From positions 1-64,000 of the forward strand of contig JAHBSJ010000001.1 in assembly GCA_019639155.1 (NCBI GenBank): 64,000 nucleotides of DNA, given 5' to 3'. Numbering within the stretch: the stretch's first letter is position 1; the number at the start of each line of letters is the position of its first letter. Source of the DNA: Acidobacteriota bacterium (GTDB lineage: Bacteria > Acidobacteriota > Blastocatellia > Pyrinomonadales > Pyrinomonadaceae). Shown here one piece after another: positions 44,892 to 52,661 of this stretch. The position numbers and the translations under genes were made by a program. The notes under the pieces were generated by a model. That model worked only from the letters and a program-made list of their open reading frames with translations. It ran no database searches and was not told the DNA's origin.

Positions 44892-44968
44892 ATCTTTTTT
44901 CGACCCTACACCGACCTCCCGTCTTTCATCTCTTCCCTCTTTTCCCTTTATCAATTATCCTATTTCAA

Positions 44969-46780
44969 ATGTCTTACCAGGTCATCGCCCGAAAGTGGCG
45001 GCCGCATACATTTGAAGAGGTCACCGGACAGGACGTGATCACACGCACGCTGCGAAACGCCATCGAAAGCGGGCGTCTGCATCACGCGTATCTCTTTTCG
45101 GGTGCACGCGGCGTTGGTAAGACGACCACGGCACGCATCATCGCCAAAGCGTTGAACTGCCACCGCTCCGAAGGCCCGACGCTGACGCCCTGCCGAACGG
45201 ACGACCCGGCGGCTTGCCCGTCGTGCATGGAAATTTCCGAAAGCCGCTCAATGGACGTGCTCGAGATCGACGCTGCGTCGCACACGGGCATCGACGATGT
45301 CCGCGACACCATCATCGATAATATCAACGTCAATCCCGCACGCGACCGTTACAAGGTCTTCATCATCGATGAGGTCCACCAGCTTTCGAAGCCGGCGTTC
45401 AACGCACTGCTGAAAACGCTCGAAGAGCCGCCGCCGAACGTGCTTTTCGTAATGGCGACGACCGAGCTGCACAAGGTGCCGATCACGATCACCTCGCGGT
45501 GTCAGGAATTTCAATTCCGCACAATACCGCTGCAGAAGATCCTCGACCGCCTTACGCACATCGCGAAAGCGGAGAGCATCAAGATCAGCGACGAAGCTCT
45601 TCGCGAGATAGCTCGTTCGGGCGAAGGCTCGATGCGCGACGCACAGAGCAATTTCGATCAGGTGATCAGTTTTTCTTCGGACGATATCACCGCCGAAGAC
45701 GTCGCCAACGCCCTTGGTTTCGCCGGCGTCCGGCTGCTTGAAAGAACAATGTCGGCGATCGCCGAAAGGCAGCCGAAAGAACTGCTCGACGTTGTCGAAA
45801 CGCTCGTCTCTCGCGGTAACGACCTGCGTCATTTCTGCCGCGATCTGCTTGGCCTGATACGCGACATTTTCGTTTACAAGGCCGCGGGTTTTGACGCGTC
45901 GCTGCTGGAAGGTGCGGCGTTGAATGAAGCTGAGATACGTGCACTCGCCGAGAAGTTCACTGAGGCCGATCTGACCCGTTTTTTCAATTCCCTTGCCGAG
46001 ACAGAGGCCGCGATACGTACTGCCGCAAATCCGCGCTACACGCTCGAGATCGGCCTTGTGAAACTCGCCGAACTCGGCACCGTCAAGAGCATTGAAGAGA
46101 TCCTCCGCTCGCTCGACGCGATCGCAGGCGGGGCAGCGGCACCGTTAGCATCGACAGCTGCCGCCACGCAGGAAAAAAAAACTCTGAATCCGGAACCGCA
46201 GCCTGAGCCGCAGCCTGAACCCAAAGCGGAAACACCGGAAAAGCCTGAAAAACCGGCCGAAACGCCGCCTCGGGAGCCGGAAGAACCTGATTATTTCGCT
46301 GACGAACCGCCGGACGAGCCTGCCTATTTCGAACCCGAGTTCGAGACCGAGCATCACTTCGAACCTGTGCCGGAGATCGCGGTCGCCGGATTGACCGCGA
46401 AATTGCCGCCGCTGAGTTCTGACGAACTTGAACATTTCGAGATCGAGGCAGTTGACGCTGCATTCTCTGCTCGAATGCTTGCACTCGGCGATGATCTTGC
46501 CCCTTCGGCCAATGCAGATGAATTGAGAGCGTTTTTTGCGGACGTCCGGCATGCTCGCTCGGCTGCTGCAGGAATAGGAACGTCTGCGGACATAGAGGCA
46601 GGGCACGCAATGGTAAAGGGGCTCGCAGATGCCTTCAAAGACGACGATTTCGTCGAGATCCCGCAATTAGGCGAAAACCCGACCGAAGCCGAGTTGATCG
46701 CATACGCCAACGCTTTGCCAAAGGTGCGCCTGCTGAAACGCGTCTTCGGAGCCGAGGTCGTCGAGGTAAAGAAAAAGTGA
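44969..46780 (+). CDS. dnaX: DNA polymerase III subunit gamma/tau
   Basis: 603 residues from ATG 44969; an earlier in-frame start (44867) lies inside the SRP RNA. AAA+ clamp-loader ATPase: Walker A GARGVGKTT near 47-55, four-cysteine zinc site, FIIDEVHQLSK, and SRC sensor. Residues ~395-470 are a Pro/Glu-rich linker, then the tau-specific C-domain. Codons 402-405 hold a run of nine As (46173-46181, GAA AAA AAA ACT). Gain or loss of one A gives a stop within 2-9 codons, so a ~405-412-residue gamma-like product is possible. Follows ffs. Confidence 0.96.
   Translation: MSYQVIARKWRPHTFEEVTGQDVITRTLRNAIESGRLHHAYLFSGARGVGKTTTARIIAKALNCHRSEGPTLTPCRTDDPAACPSCMEISESRSMDVLEIDAASHTGIDDVRDTIIDNINVNPARDRYKVFIIDEVHQLSKPAFNALLKTLEEPPPNVLFVMATTELHKVPITITSRCQEFQFRTIPLQKILDRLTHIAKAESIKISDEALREIARSGEGSMRDAQSNFDQVISFSSDDITAEDVANALGFAGVRLLERTMSAIAERQPKELLDVVETLVSRGNDLRHFCRDLLGLIRDIFVYKAAGFDASLLEGAALNEAEIRALAEKFTEADLTRFFNSLAETEAAIRTAANPRYTLEIGLVKLAELGTVKSIEEILRSLDAIAGGAAAPLASTAAATQEKKTLNPEPQPEPQPEPKAETPEKPEKPAETPPREPEEPDYFADEPPDEPAYFEPEFETEHHFEPVPEIAVAGLTAKLPPLSSDELEHFEIEAVDAAFSARMLALGDDLAPSANADELRAFFADVRHARSAAAGIGTSADIEAGHAMVKGLADAFKDDDFVEIPQLGENPTEAELIAYANALPKVRLLKRVFGAEVVEVKKK
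46173..46181 (+). promoter_or_regulatory. Possible A9 slippage site in dnaX
   Basis: Nine consecutive As at codons E402-K403-K404-T405. In the 8-A frame the next codons are CTC TGA; in the 10-A frame the stop TGA comes nine codons on. Thermus dnaX uses an A9 run for transcriptional slippage to make gamma. Function here is inferred. Confidence 0.6.
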
Positions 46781-46843
46781 GCGGCATTCGATAAAGCGAA
46801 CGCAATATCCCTTAACTTCGTATTACCATTTGCGGACGGAACG

Positions 46844-47716
46844 ATGAGGACGACAGCAAGATTCTTTGGCCTGATAGTGCTCACGGCTGCATTGGCAGCT
46901 GCGGTTTCCGCGCAAGGCGATGCGAATTGGTCCATTAGCAAATCGCCGCTGCCGCCGCCGACGGGTTTCGTGAACGATTACGTCGGCGTCATCGACGCAG
47001 CGACAAAGCAGCAGCTCGAAGACAAGCTCAGGAATCTTCGCGATACGACGAACCCGTCGGTTGAGATAGCGGTCGCAGTGGTCAAAACAACGGGCGAAAG
47101 GCCGATCTTCGATTATTCGCTTGCCGTCGCACGCGGCTGGGGCATCGGCTCCAAAGCCGACGACAATCCTTCTGCCTTGCTTTTCGTCGCCATCGACGAC
47201 CGAAAATATTTCACACAGGTCAGCAAGGACCTCGAGGACGAACTGCCGGACGGCGTGGTCGGCAGTCTGCAGAGGCAATATTTGGTACCTGAGTTTCGTA
47301 AAGGCAATTACGGCAAAGGCATCAGCGACACGATAGATGCTTACATCGCTGTGATACGCGGTGAAGGGAACGTCGCGGCCCCGACCAAGCAACCGGCTGC
47401 AAGCGACCCGACAGAAGGCGACGGCTTTTACTTTTTCTTTTGTTGCGTGTTTGTGATCTTTATCGTGATCGTCGCCATTTCAAGCGCGTTCGGCCGTAGA
47501 AAGTCCAAGGACGACCACGACCGCTGGGGCGGCGGCTTTGGCTCGAGCGGCGGCGGCAGCGGCGTTTCGGACGCTCTGCCGTGGATAATCGGCGGCATTA
47601 TTTCTGCTGCCTCCGACAGTTCCTCGTCGTCAAGTGACTGGGGCGGTTCGAGCGATTGGGGCGGCTTCGGCGGAGGAGGCGATTTCGGCGGAGGAGGCGC
47701 CGGCGGCGGCTGGTAG
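46844..47716 (+). CDS. TPM domain protein (YgcG/DUF477-like), membrane anchored
   Basis: 290 residues. Signal peptide (cleavage near AVSAQ), TPM fold ~30-165 (FVNDYVGVIDAATKQQLEDK, YSLAVARGWGIG, DDNPSALLFVAIDDRKYF), a membrane segment ~195-215 (FYFFFCCVFVIFIVIV), and a Gly/Ser/Trp-rich tail (SSDWGGSSDWGGFGGGG). TPM proteins are linked to photosystem repair or to LemA-type stress systems in bacteria. LemA (48554) lies 800 bases downstream, a common pairing. Confidence 0.88.
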   Translation: MRTTARFFGLIVLTAALAAAVSAQGDANWSISKSPLPPPTGFVNDYVGVIDAATKQQLEDKLRNLRDTTNPSVEIAVAVVKTTGERPIFDYSLAVARGWGIGSKADDNPSALLFVAIDDRKYFTQVSKDLEDELPDGVVGSLQRQYLVPEFRKGNYGKGISDTIDAYIAVIRGEGNVAAPTKQPAASDPTEGDGFYFFFCCVFVIFIVIVAISSAFGRRKSKDDHDRWGGGFGSSGGGSGVSDALPWIIGGIISAASDSSSSSSDWGGSSDWGGFGGGGDFGGGGAGGGW

Positions 47717-47717
47717 G

Positions 47718-47820
47718 AGAAGAGAGATGTGAGACGGGAGACAAGAGACGGGAGATGATTGCTAATTGCTGACTGCTGATCGCTAACTGACCACTGACCA
47801 CTGACCACTGACCACTGTTA
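47718..47820. repeat. Heptad array (GAGACGG, CTAATTG and TGACCAC types)
   Basis: Successive short words: GAGACGGGAGA-type, GATTGCTAATTGCTGACTGC, then four TGACCAC copies up to 47815. It fills the gap between the TPM gene and the nucleotidyltransferase. Confidence 0.8.
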
Positions 47821-47823
47821 AAT

Positions 47824-48537
47824 ATGATCCATCATTTTAGAGATTTCATCGACGACCTGAGGACGACGCACGGCGACAATCTTGTGTCCGTGATACTTTA
47901 CGGCTCGGCTGCGGCCGGCGATTTTGTGCCCAACCGCTCGGATTACAATATCCTCGTCGCGCTGAACAAGATCGGTCCCGAGGACCTTCGCCTTGCACAC
48001 GCAAGCGTTCGCGAATGGGCACGCATCGGCAATCCGATACCCGTATATTTCACCGTGTCCGAGCTGCAGAATGCCGCCGATGTTTTCCCGATCGAATTTC
48101 ACCAGATGACCGTCGCGCACAAGGTACTCTACGGCCGCGACGTGATCGAAGGGCTGAACATATCGAACGAATTCCTGCGGCATCAGGCAGAGTACGAACT
48201 CCGCAGCAAGCTGATACAGCTTCGGCGGCAGTACATTCCGGCTTCTGCATCGTCGGAAAAACTAATGAAGCTGATGGCCGAGAGTCTGGCAAGCTTTTCC
48301 GCATTGTTCCGGGCAGTGCTGATCCTGCACGGCGTCGAACCGCCGGCGACAAAACATGAGATCGTCGCGCTCACTTCGAAACACTTGAAGATAAGCGGCG
48401 CACCGTTTGAAAAGATATTCAATATCCGTGAGAATAACTTCATCGAAAAGCTCGATGAGGCCGAGGCAAACGCCCTTTTCGGGCATTATATGGACGAGAT
48501 CGAACGCGTCATCGACGCGGTCAACAAAGTCGAATAG
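47824..48537 (+). CDS. Nucleotidyltransferase domain protein
   Basis: 237 residues. N-terminal Pol-beta-type nucleotidyltransferase with GSAAAGDFVPNRSDYN (G-S-x8-D-x-D-like, residues ~27-42): the second acid is N instead of D in the usual GSxARGxxxxxSDxDL, so activity is doubtful. The C-terminus is helical (HEPN-like). It lies between TPM and LemA genes; the reason for that context is unclear. Possible minimal nucleotidyltransferase/HEPN fusion. Confidence 0.72.
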   Translation: MIHHFRDFIDDLRTTHGDNLVSVILYGSAAAGDFVPNRSDYNILVALNKIGPEDLRLAHASVREWARIGNPIPVYFTVSELQNAADVFPIEFHQMTVAHKVLYGRDVIEGLNISNEFLRHQAEYELRSKLIQLRRQYIPASASSEKLMKLMAESLASFSALFRAVLILHGVEPPATKHEIVALTSKHLKISGAPFEKIFNIRENNFIEKLDEAEANALFGHYMDEIERVIDAVNKVE

Positions 48538-48553
48538 GGGGACTTTTACAGCT

Positions 48554-49171
48554 ATGAAACGAACAATTCTATTGGCATTCGTTGCCTTTGCGGCATTCGC
48601 GGCGTCGGGGTGCAGCTATAACCAGCTGACCGCCGAGCAGCAGCAGGTGAAAGGCAAATGGGCAAACGTGGAAAGTGCGATGCAGCGTCGTGCCGATCTG
48701 GTCCCGAATCTGGTCGAGGCCGCAAAGATGGCGGGCGTACAGGAACAGGAAGTTTTCGGGCAGATCGCCGATGCTCGTTCACGGCTGATTAACGCCGCAC
48801 AAGCTCCCGGTGCGGGAGCCGACGGCGACAAATCGCCGGAGCAGAAGCAGGCCATCATCGACGCCAACAACACGTTCGGGGGCACCATCGGCCGTTTGCT
48901 GATGCTGCAGGAACAGTATCCTAACCTGCGGTCGGTCGAGGCATTCATGAAGGTGCAGGACGAGCTCGCAGGAACGGAAAATCGGATCAATGCGGCACGG
49001 CTCGATTTTAATGATGCCGTTACGAAATACAACACGACGCGGAACTCTTTCCCGGCCGTGCTGACCTCAGGACTGCTTGGATTTAAGGAAGAGCCTTTCT
49101 TCAAGGCCGACGAGGGAGCGAAACAGGCACCGACCATCGGCGATGCCAATTCGCTGAGAAAGAGCAACTAA
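48554..49171 (+). CDS. LemA family protein, lipoprotein
   Basis: 205 residues from ATG 48554. N-terminal lipobox-type signal (FAASGC, lipid Cys near 21). LemA core: WANVESAMQRRADLVPNLVEAAK and GTENRINAARLDFNDAVTKYNTTRNSFP. LemA proteins are envelope-associated coiled-coil proteins, often with TPM partners. A long in-frame extension to 48407 lies within the preceding gene. It overlaps the convergent small Cys gene by four bases. Confidence 0.9.
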   Translation: MKRTILLAFVAFAAFAASGCSYNQLTAEQQQVKGKWANVESAMQRRADLVPNLVEAAKMAGVQEQEVFGQIADARSRLINAAQAPGAGADGDKSPEQKQAIIDANNTFGGTIGRLLMLQEQYPNLRSVEAFMKVQDELAGTENRINAARLDFNDAVTKYNTTRNSFPAVLTSGLLGFKEEPFFKADEGAKQAPTIGDANSLRKSN

Positions 49172-49404
49172 AACCCGCGGGTACTGCACATCGCGCAGTG
49201 ATCACAAGGCTTGTCAGGCTCGAACTGGCAAGCCTTTTCTCGTGTGATACCGGCAAAAATGCCGTCGGCTATGGCTTCTGCGACCGCAAAACGGTCGAGC
49301 GAAGCGTGTACGTCGGCCGTCACCTGCGGATCCGCAGTCAACACGTCGAGCCTTTCTCGCAGCTTGTCGAGCTCTGCTTTTATCGCGTTTATTTCACTGG
49401 ACAT
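49168..49404 (-). CDS. Small Cys-rich hypothetical protein
   Basis: 78 residues. Helical N-terminus (SSEINAIKAELDKLRERLD), then a C-terminal metal-binding-like cluster C-x7-C-x2-C-x2-C in CQFEPDKPCDHCAMC. Not recognised. It overlaps the LemA 3' end by 4 bases (convergent) and the four-helix gene by 11 bases, in line with the BMC genes. It may be a small Fe-S or zinc protein attached to that operon. Confidence 0.62.
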   Translation of the reverse strand: MSSEINAIKAELDKLRERLDVLTADPQVTADVHASLDRFAVAEAIADGIFAGITREKACQFEPDKPCDHCAMCSTRGF

Positions 49405-49747
49405 CAGTACTCGTTGACTTTGTGATCGATGTGGTGAGCTTGATCAACTCTCGGCAATCAGCATCTATCGAAAGATATTCTTTGTCATTTAAATAACCGC
49501 CTTTGTGTAAGAGCAGCAGCCATAACTCCGTCTCAGCCGCTTTCTGCATTGCCATTCTCATTTCGTATCCGAAACCCTGCCGAGAATCAGATTGAGTGGC
49601 GGTCTTTATGTGTTTAGCGATCATAGCCCCCGACAACAGCACTTGCTTGCTTAGGACATATTCCTTTTGCGTCAACAGATGCTTGTAAAGAGCAACGATA
49701 CGTAATGCAAAATCGATCGCTTTTTCTAGAGTTATGCTCTTTGCCAT
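49394..49747 (-). CDS. Four-helix-bundle protein (intervening-sequence family), copy 2
   Basis: 117 residues, all alpha: ITLEKAIDFALRIVALYKHL, LSKQVLLSGAMIAKHIKTATQSDSRQG, AETELWLLLLHKGGY. Same superfamily as the protein at 44386 but clearly diverged. It overlaps the small Cys gene by 11 bases. Upstream (49757-49850) is an inverted TTTTAAC array rather than rRNA. Located downstream of the third BMC pentamer gene. Confidence 0.8.
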   Translation of the reverse strand: MAKSITLEKAIDFALRIVALYKHLLTQKEYVLSKQVLLSGAMIAKHIKTATQSDSRQGFGYEMRMAMQKAAETELWLLLLHKGGYLNDKEYLSIDADCRELIKLTTSITKSTSTDVQ

Positions 49748-49756
49748 ATTTCAATA

Positions 49757-49850
49757 TCCACTTTTAACTCTTATCTTTTAACTTTTAACTGCATTTCAAA
49801 ATATCTATGTATCAGTTAAAAGTTCATAGTTAAGATGTAAAAGTTCTAGA
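49757..49850. repeat. Inverted TTTTAACT heptad element
   Basis: ACTTTTAACTCTTATCTTTTAACTTTTAACTG... (left) and ...CAGTTAAAAGTTCATAGTTAAGATGTAAAAGTTC (right) are inverted word series around an AT-rich middle. It lies between the four-helix gene and the first BMC pentamer gene. Confidence 0.75.
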
Positions 49851-50118
49851 GCAACTCTATCTTGTCCACCACACCGACTATTGCCGAGTCGATCGCAGCT
49901 CCCGCTCGTCCGGTGGCTGCGGTCGATGCGGACCAGCCTTCCTGTGCGATGATGACGATGTCGCCTTCGCCGGCATTCACTGAGTCGAGAGCGATGCAAG
50001 TATAGTCCATATCCTCGCCCTCGGGTGTGATCTGGCGGCAGAGCATCGCCCGCGTTCCTTCGTAACGCTGGTTCTTTTGCGTGGCAACGACGTTTCCGAT
50101 GACCCTGGCGATGAGCAT
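49846..50118 (-). CDS. BMC-P shell vertex protein (EutN/CcmL), copy 1
   Basis: 90 residues. EutN/CcmL pentamer fold: MLIARVIGNVVATQKNQRYEG, then IALDSVNAGEGDIVIIAQEGW, and the AAIDSAIVGVVDKIELL end. Pentamers cap the vertices of microcompartment shells. The first of three paralogues in a row, all on the minus strand. A weak AGGT ribosome-like word precedes the start. Confidence 0.93.
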   Translation of the reverse strand: MLIARVIGNVVATQKNQRYEGTRAMLCRQITPEGEDMDYTCIALDSVNAGEGDIVIIAQEGWSASTAATGRAGAAIDSAIVGVVDKIELL

Positions 50119-50172
50119 TTCAGACCTAACGGACTTCCCAAACTTCCGCGGCTTTCGAGACTTCCTAGACTT

Positions 50173-50460
50173 TCAAGACTTCCCTGACTTGTTCAATACA
50201 TGTGCGTCCGAATCGATGATCCCGACAATGGTGCAGTCGGTCGGCGTTTCGTCGCGTTTGAACGGGAACGACGCCTCTTTGCCGCGGCACCAAAAAACAA
50301 GCTCGCCCACGCCCGCACCGACCGCGTCCAGAGCTATCGTCGGGGTGCCTTTGGGCATGAGATCGGCATCGAGCGTCTGAACGATTAGAAATTTACGACC
50401 GTGAAGCGATTCGTTCTTCACGGTCGAAACTACGTTTCCAATGACACGAGCGATCTGCAT
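50173..50460 (-). CDS. BMC-P shell vertex protein (EutN/CcmL), copy 2
   Basis: 95 residues: MQIARVIGNVVSTVKNESLHGRKFLIVQ, IALDAVGAGVGELVFWCRG, DCTIVGIIDSDAHVL. Clearly a divergent paralogue of the neighbours. It has a longer C-terminus. The gaps on both sides are packed with GACTTCC/TAGACTT-type repeats (50119-50172 and 50462-50632), so spacing is not the tight one of most BMC operons. Confidence 0.92.
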   Translation of the reverse strand: MQIARVIGNVVSTVKNESLHGRKFLIVQTLDADLMPKGTPTIALDAVGAGVGELVFWCRGKEASFPFKRDETPTDCTIVGIIDSDAHVLNKSGKS

Positions 50461-50461
50461 A

Positions 50462-50632
50462 AGAGTCGGATCAGTCTGGGAAGTCGGGTCAGTCTTGGAA
50501 GTCTAGCCAGTTAAGCGATCCGCGGTAAGTATAAGATCTTTTCCCACCCCTCTAAGACGCCCTGGACTCCCCAGACTGACAAGACCTCCTAGACTTCCCG
50601 GACCTCCTTGACTTCCTAGACTTTGAAATCTA
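50462..50632. repeat. GACTT-type tandem array between BMC-P genes
   Basis: A ~9-base period of GACTTCCTA / GAAGTC-type words in both orientations (GGAAGTCGGGTCAGTCTTGGAAGTC... and ACTTCCTAGACTTT). A shorter run of the same words is at 50119-50200, overlapping the 3' end of the copy 2 gene. It flanks the copy 2 and 3 genes. Confidence 0.75.
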
Positions 50633-50885
50633 TCTCATCGATCACGCCGATAATTGCCGAATCGACGGGACAATCCTTATTGCCCTCAGCAAGACGCGCG
50701 GATGAACCGCCCACGACAATAACTTTTTCGTGAAATCCGGCACCGACGGTATCGACCGCGACGACGTAGCCGCTCTGATCCGTACCGTCTAGGTTGATCG
50801 GCTTTACTATGAGCAATTTCTTGCCCTTTAGCCGCTCGTCCTTTTGCGTAGAGACAACGGTGCCTAAAATGCGTGCGATTATCAT
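50616..50885 (-). CDS. BMC-P shell vertex protein (EutN/CcmL), copy 3
   Basis: 89 residues: MIIARILGTVVSTQKDERLKGKKLLIVKP, VAVDTVGAGFHEKVIVVGGSSARLAEG, DSAIIGVIDEIDFKV. Three BMC-P genes next to a single BMC-H recalls the Planctomycetes/Verrucomicrobia-type microcompartment loci. No ribosome site is visible; a heptad array (CTAATTG words, 50884-50972) begins right at the start codon. Confidence 0.92.
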   Translation of the reverse strand: MIIARILGTVVSTQKDERLKGKKLLIVKPINLDGTDQSGYVVAVDTVGAGFHEKVIVVGGSSARLAEGNKDCPVDSAIIGVIDEIDFKV

Positions 50886-50971
50886 TTGAGCAGTTAGCGA
50901 TCAGCTATCAGCAGTCGGCATTAGGCAATTAACGTGCTAATCGCCAATTGCTAATTGCTAATTGTTGGTCA
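50886..50971. repeat. CTAATTG heptad array upstream of BMC-P copy 3
   Basis: GCAGTTAGCGATCAGC..., then CTAATCGCCAATTGCTAATTGCTAATTG, up to the BMC-H stop. Same word type as 57744-57818. Confidence 0.7.
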
Positions 50972-51250
50972 CTATTTCCTGACTACCGGCAGCGTTTCGT
51001 CAACGCTCGAATGCGGCCGCGGGATCACGTGGACGCTGACAAGCTCGCCGACGCGGCGCGCGGCCGCGGCACCTGCATCAGTGGCTGCCTTAACGGCGGC
51101 GACGTCGCCTCGGACGATCGCGGTAACAAAACCGGCGCCGATCTTTTCATAACTGACAAGCTGGACGTTCGCCGCTTTGACCATTGCGTCTGCCGCTTCG
51201 ATCATTGCAACGAGGCCTTTTGTCTCAACCATTCCCAGTGCTTCTTGCAT
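50972..51250 (-). CDS. BMC-H hexameric shell protein (PduA/EutM-like)
   Basis: 92 residues, one BMC domain: [27 protein letters not shown], the pore segment SYEKIGAGF, and [29 protein letters not shown]. Hexamers tile the shell facets; the pore KIGAG sequence resembles PduA's. Good ribosome site (CAGGAG) 7 bases before ATG 51250. Upstream is the class II aldolase (49-base gap). Confidence 0.95.
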   Translation of the reverse strand: MQEALGMVETKGLVAMIEAADAMVKAANVQLVSYEKIGAGFVTAIVRGDVAAVKAATDAGAAAARRVGELVSVHVIPRPHSSVDETLPVVRK

Positions 51251-51299
51251 CTAGTTTGCTCCTGAATTTTGCTTCTGTTCGGCAAATTGCCCTGCTAGT

Positions 51300-52100
51300 T
51301 TAACCCAATTTCGCCGCCTGGCTCAAAAGTTCGATCAATTCTTCACGCGTGAACGAAATTTTCCGCCCGCTGCCGCCCGACGCTGCGGGATATTCGACGT
51401 CGAGTTCGCACGAAATACCCGCGTCGTGCAGATATCCGCAAGCCTGGCAACGAGCGTTCTCTTTCAGATAACCCGCCTTTTCTCTTATGTTTATCAGCTT
51501 TTCGATCGCGTCCTGCGGCAGGTCGTTCGCACCGCCGAGCGCTTTTGCGAGGATCGCGATGCGCGCCGTGTGTTCCAGCGTCTCCAGACGGTCAAATGCC
51601 TGCCACAGGTCATCGCCATAGGCGACTGCACCGTGGTTCGCCATCAAGAGGGCGTTGTGATGCTCGACGAAAGGCTTCATCGCTTCGGTCAACTCATTTG
51701 TCGAAGGCGTTCCGTAGCTCGTCAGCGGTACGCAACCGAGCGTCAATATCACCTCGCTCAATATCGGCTTGTCGATCGCCAACCCGGCGACGGCAAAAGC
51801 CGTCCCGTGCGGCGGATGCGCGTGGCAGACGGCACGGACATCGGGACGCATCTTATAGATCAGCAGATGCATCGCCAGTTCCGACGACGCCCGCTTATCT
51901 GTGAGCGGCTTGCCGTCCATGTCCGTCAGAGCGAGGCAATCTTCGGTCATGCGGCCCTTCGACGTCATCGTCGGCGTCGCAAGAACGGTGTTCTCGTCCA
52001 GGCGTATACTCACATTGCCGTCCGACGATACAACATAGCTTCGTTCGTACAGCAGACGCCCGATCTCGCAGATGAGTTTTCTGGCCTCTCTCTCGTCCAT
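51300..52100 (-). CDS. Class II aldolase (L-fuculose/rhamnulose phosphate aldolase-like), BMC cargo
   Basis: 266 residues from ATG 52100 (a GTG at 52115 is also in frame). Class II aldolase/adducin fold: zinc-ligand segment VCHAHPPHGTAFA, catalytic Glu region, NHGAVAYG, and the C-terminal HTARIAILAKALGG. An extra C-terminal 50-residue tail contains CQACGYLHDAGISC (possible zinc site). Next to BMC shell genes, aldolases of this family feed aldehyde products from fuculose- or rhamnulose-phosphate. No aldehyde dehydrogenase or kinase lies in the window. Confidence 0.9.
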   Translation of the reverse strand: MDEREARKLICEIGRLLYERSYVVSSDGNVSIRLDENTVLATPTMTSKGRMTEDCLALTDMDGKPLTDKRASSELAMHLLIYKMRPDVRAVCHAHPPHGTAFAVAGLAIDKPILSEVILTLGCVPLTSYGTPSTNELTEAMKPFVEHHNALLMANHGAVAYGDDLWQAFDRLETLEHTARIAILAKALGGANDLPQDAIEKLINIREKAGYLKENARCQACGYLHDAGISCELDVEYPAASGGSGRKISFTREELIELLSQAAKLG

Positions 52101-52182
52101 AAAGCAGGAAGCCACAGATTAGCACATCCATTGCGGACTGCGTTAACCTGCGGCTTACCGAAAGCCTTTATTCTGCGAAAAA

Positions 52183-52461
52183 TTACTTTGCCTTGGCCGG
52201 CATCGGCGGAATGGGCGGAAGCGGCGGCAGCTCGGCAGCGTTCATTGTCTCCGTGGTCATCGCCTCGATCTCATTGCGAAGCCGGAGGTTTTCCATTCTC
52301 AGCTGCTCATTCTCCAGCTTGAGCTGCTTGATGATGCGAACTTTCTTGCCGCCGCGATACTTCGGCCCGCTGATCTGAACAAAAAAGCTCGCGACGAAAA
52401 TGCCCACTGCAAAAGCCGCTACAAACGGCAGAAAACGTTTAATAAATCCTCTGGTCCCCAT
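52183..52461 (-). CDS. Small membrane-anchored coiled-coil protein
   Basis: 92 residues. N-terminal membrane segment (FLPFVAAFAVGIFVASFFV, residues ~10-28), then a coiled coil (IKQLKLENEQLRMENLRLRNEIEAM), and a Pro/Ala-rich tail (LPPLPPIPPMPAKAK). It has the layout of a DivIC/FtsB-like or other bitopic scaffold but no motif. Reads with the BMC operon direction; separation from the aldolase is 82 bases. Not recognised. Confidence 0.6.
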   Translation of the reverse strand: MGTRGFIKRFLPFVAAFAVGIFVASFFVQISGPKYRGGKKVRIIKQLKLENEQLRMENLRLRNEIEAMTTETMNAAELPPLPPIPPMPAKAK

Positions 52462-52661
52462 TGTTTCAACTACCTCAGAAAAGAATACGCCACCGCGCGA
52501 ATTTCGGTTTCAACTGTCGCTGCACCGTGTAAAATTATTCTACACCCAAGCGCCGTTTGAACGAAAGCTTTTTCCCGCGCATGGCCTAAATTTGTTGCCG
52601 TACGCCGCAATGCCGTTGCCCGCAGCCGTTTTTTAGACTACTATGTTTCAGGTGTGAAACA

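Noticed and set aside
44867..44968. Extended dnaX N-terminus
   Set aside because: It would overlap the SRP RNA and its terminator; the conserved protein begins at ATG 44969.
47788..47815. Possible CRISPR or iteron array
   Set aside because: Four TGACCAC words without spacers and no replication gene next to it; better placed in the heptad repeat class.
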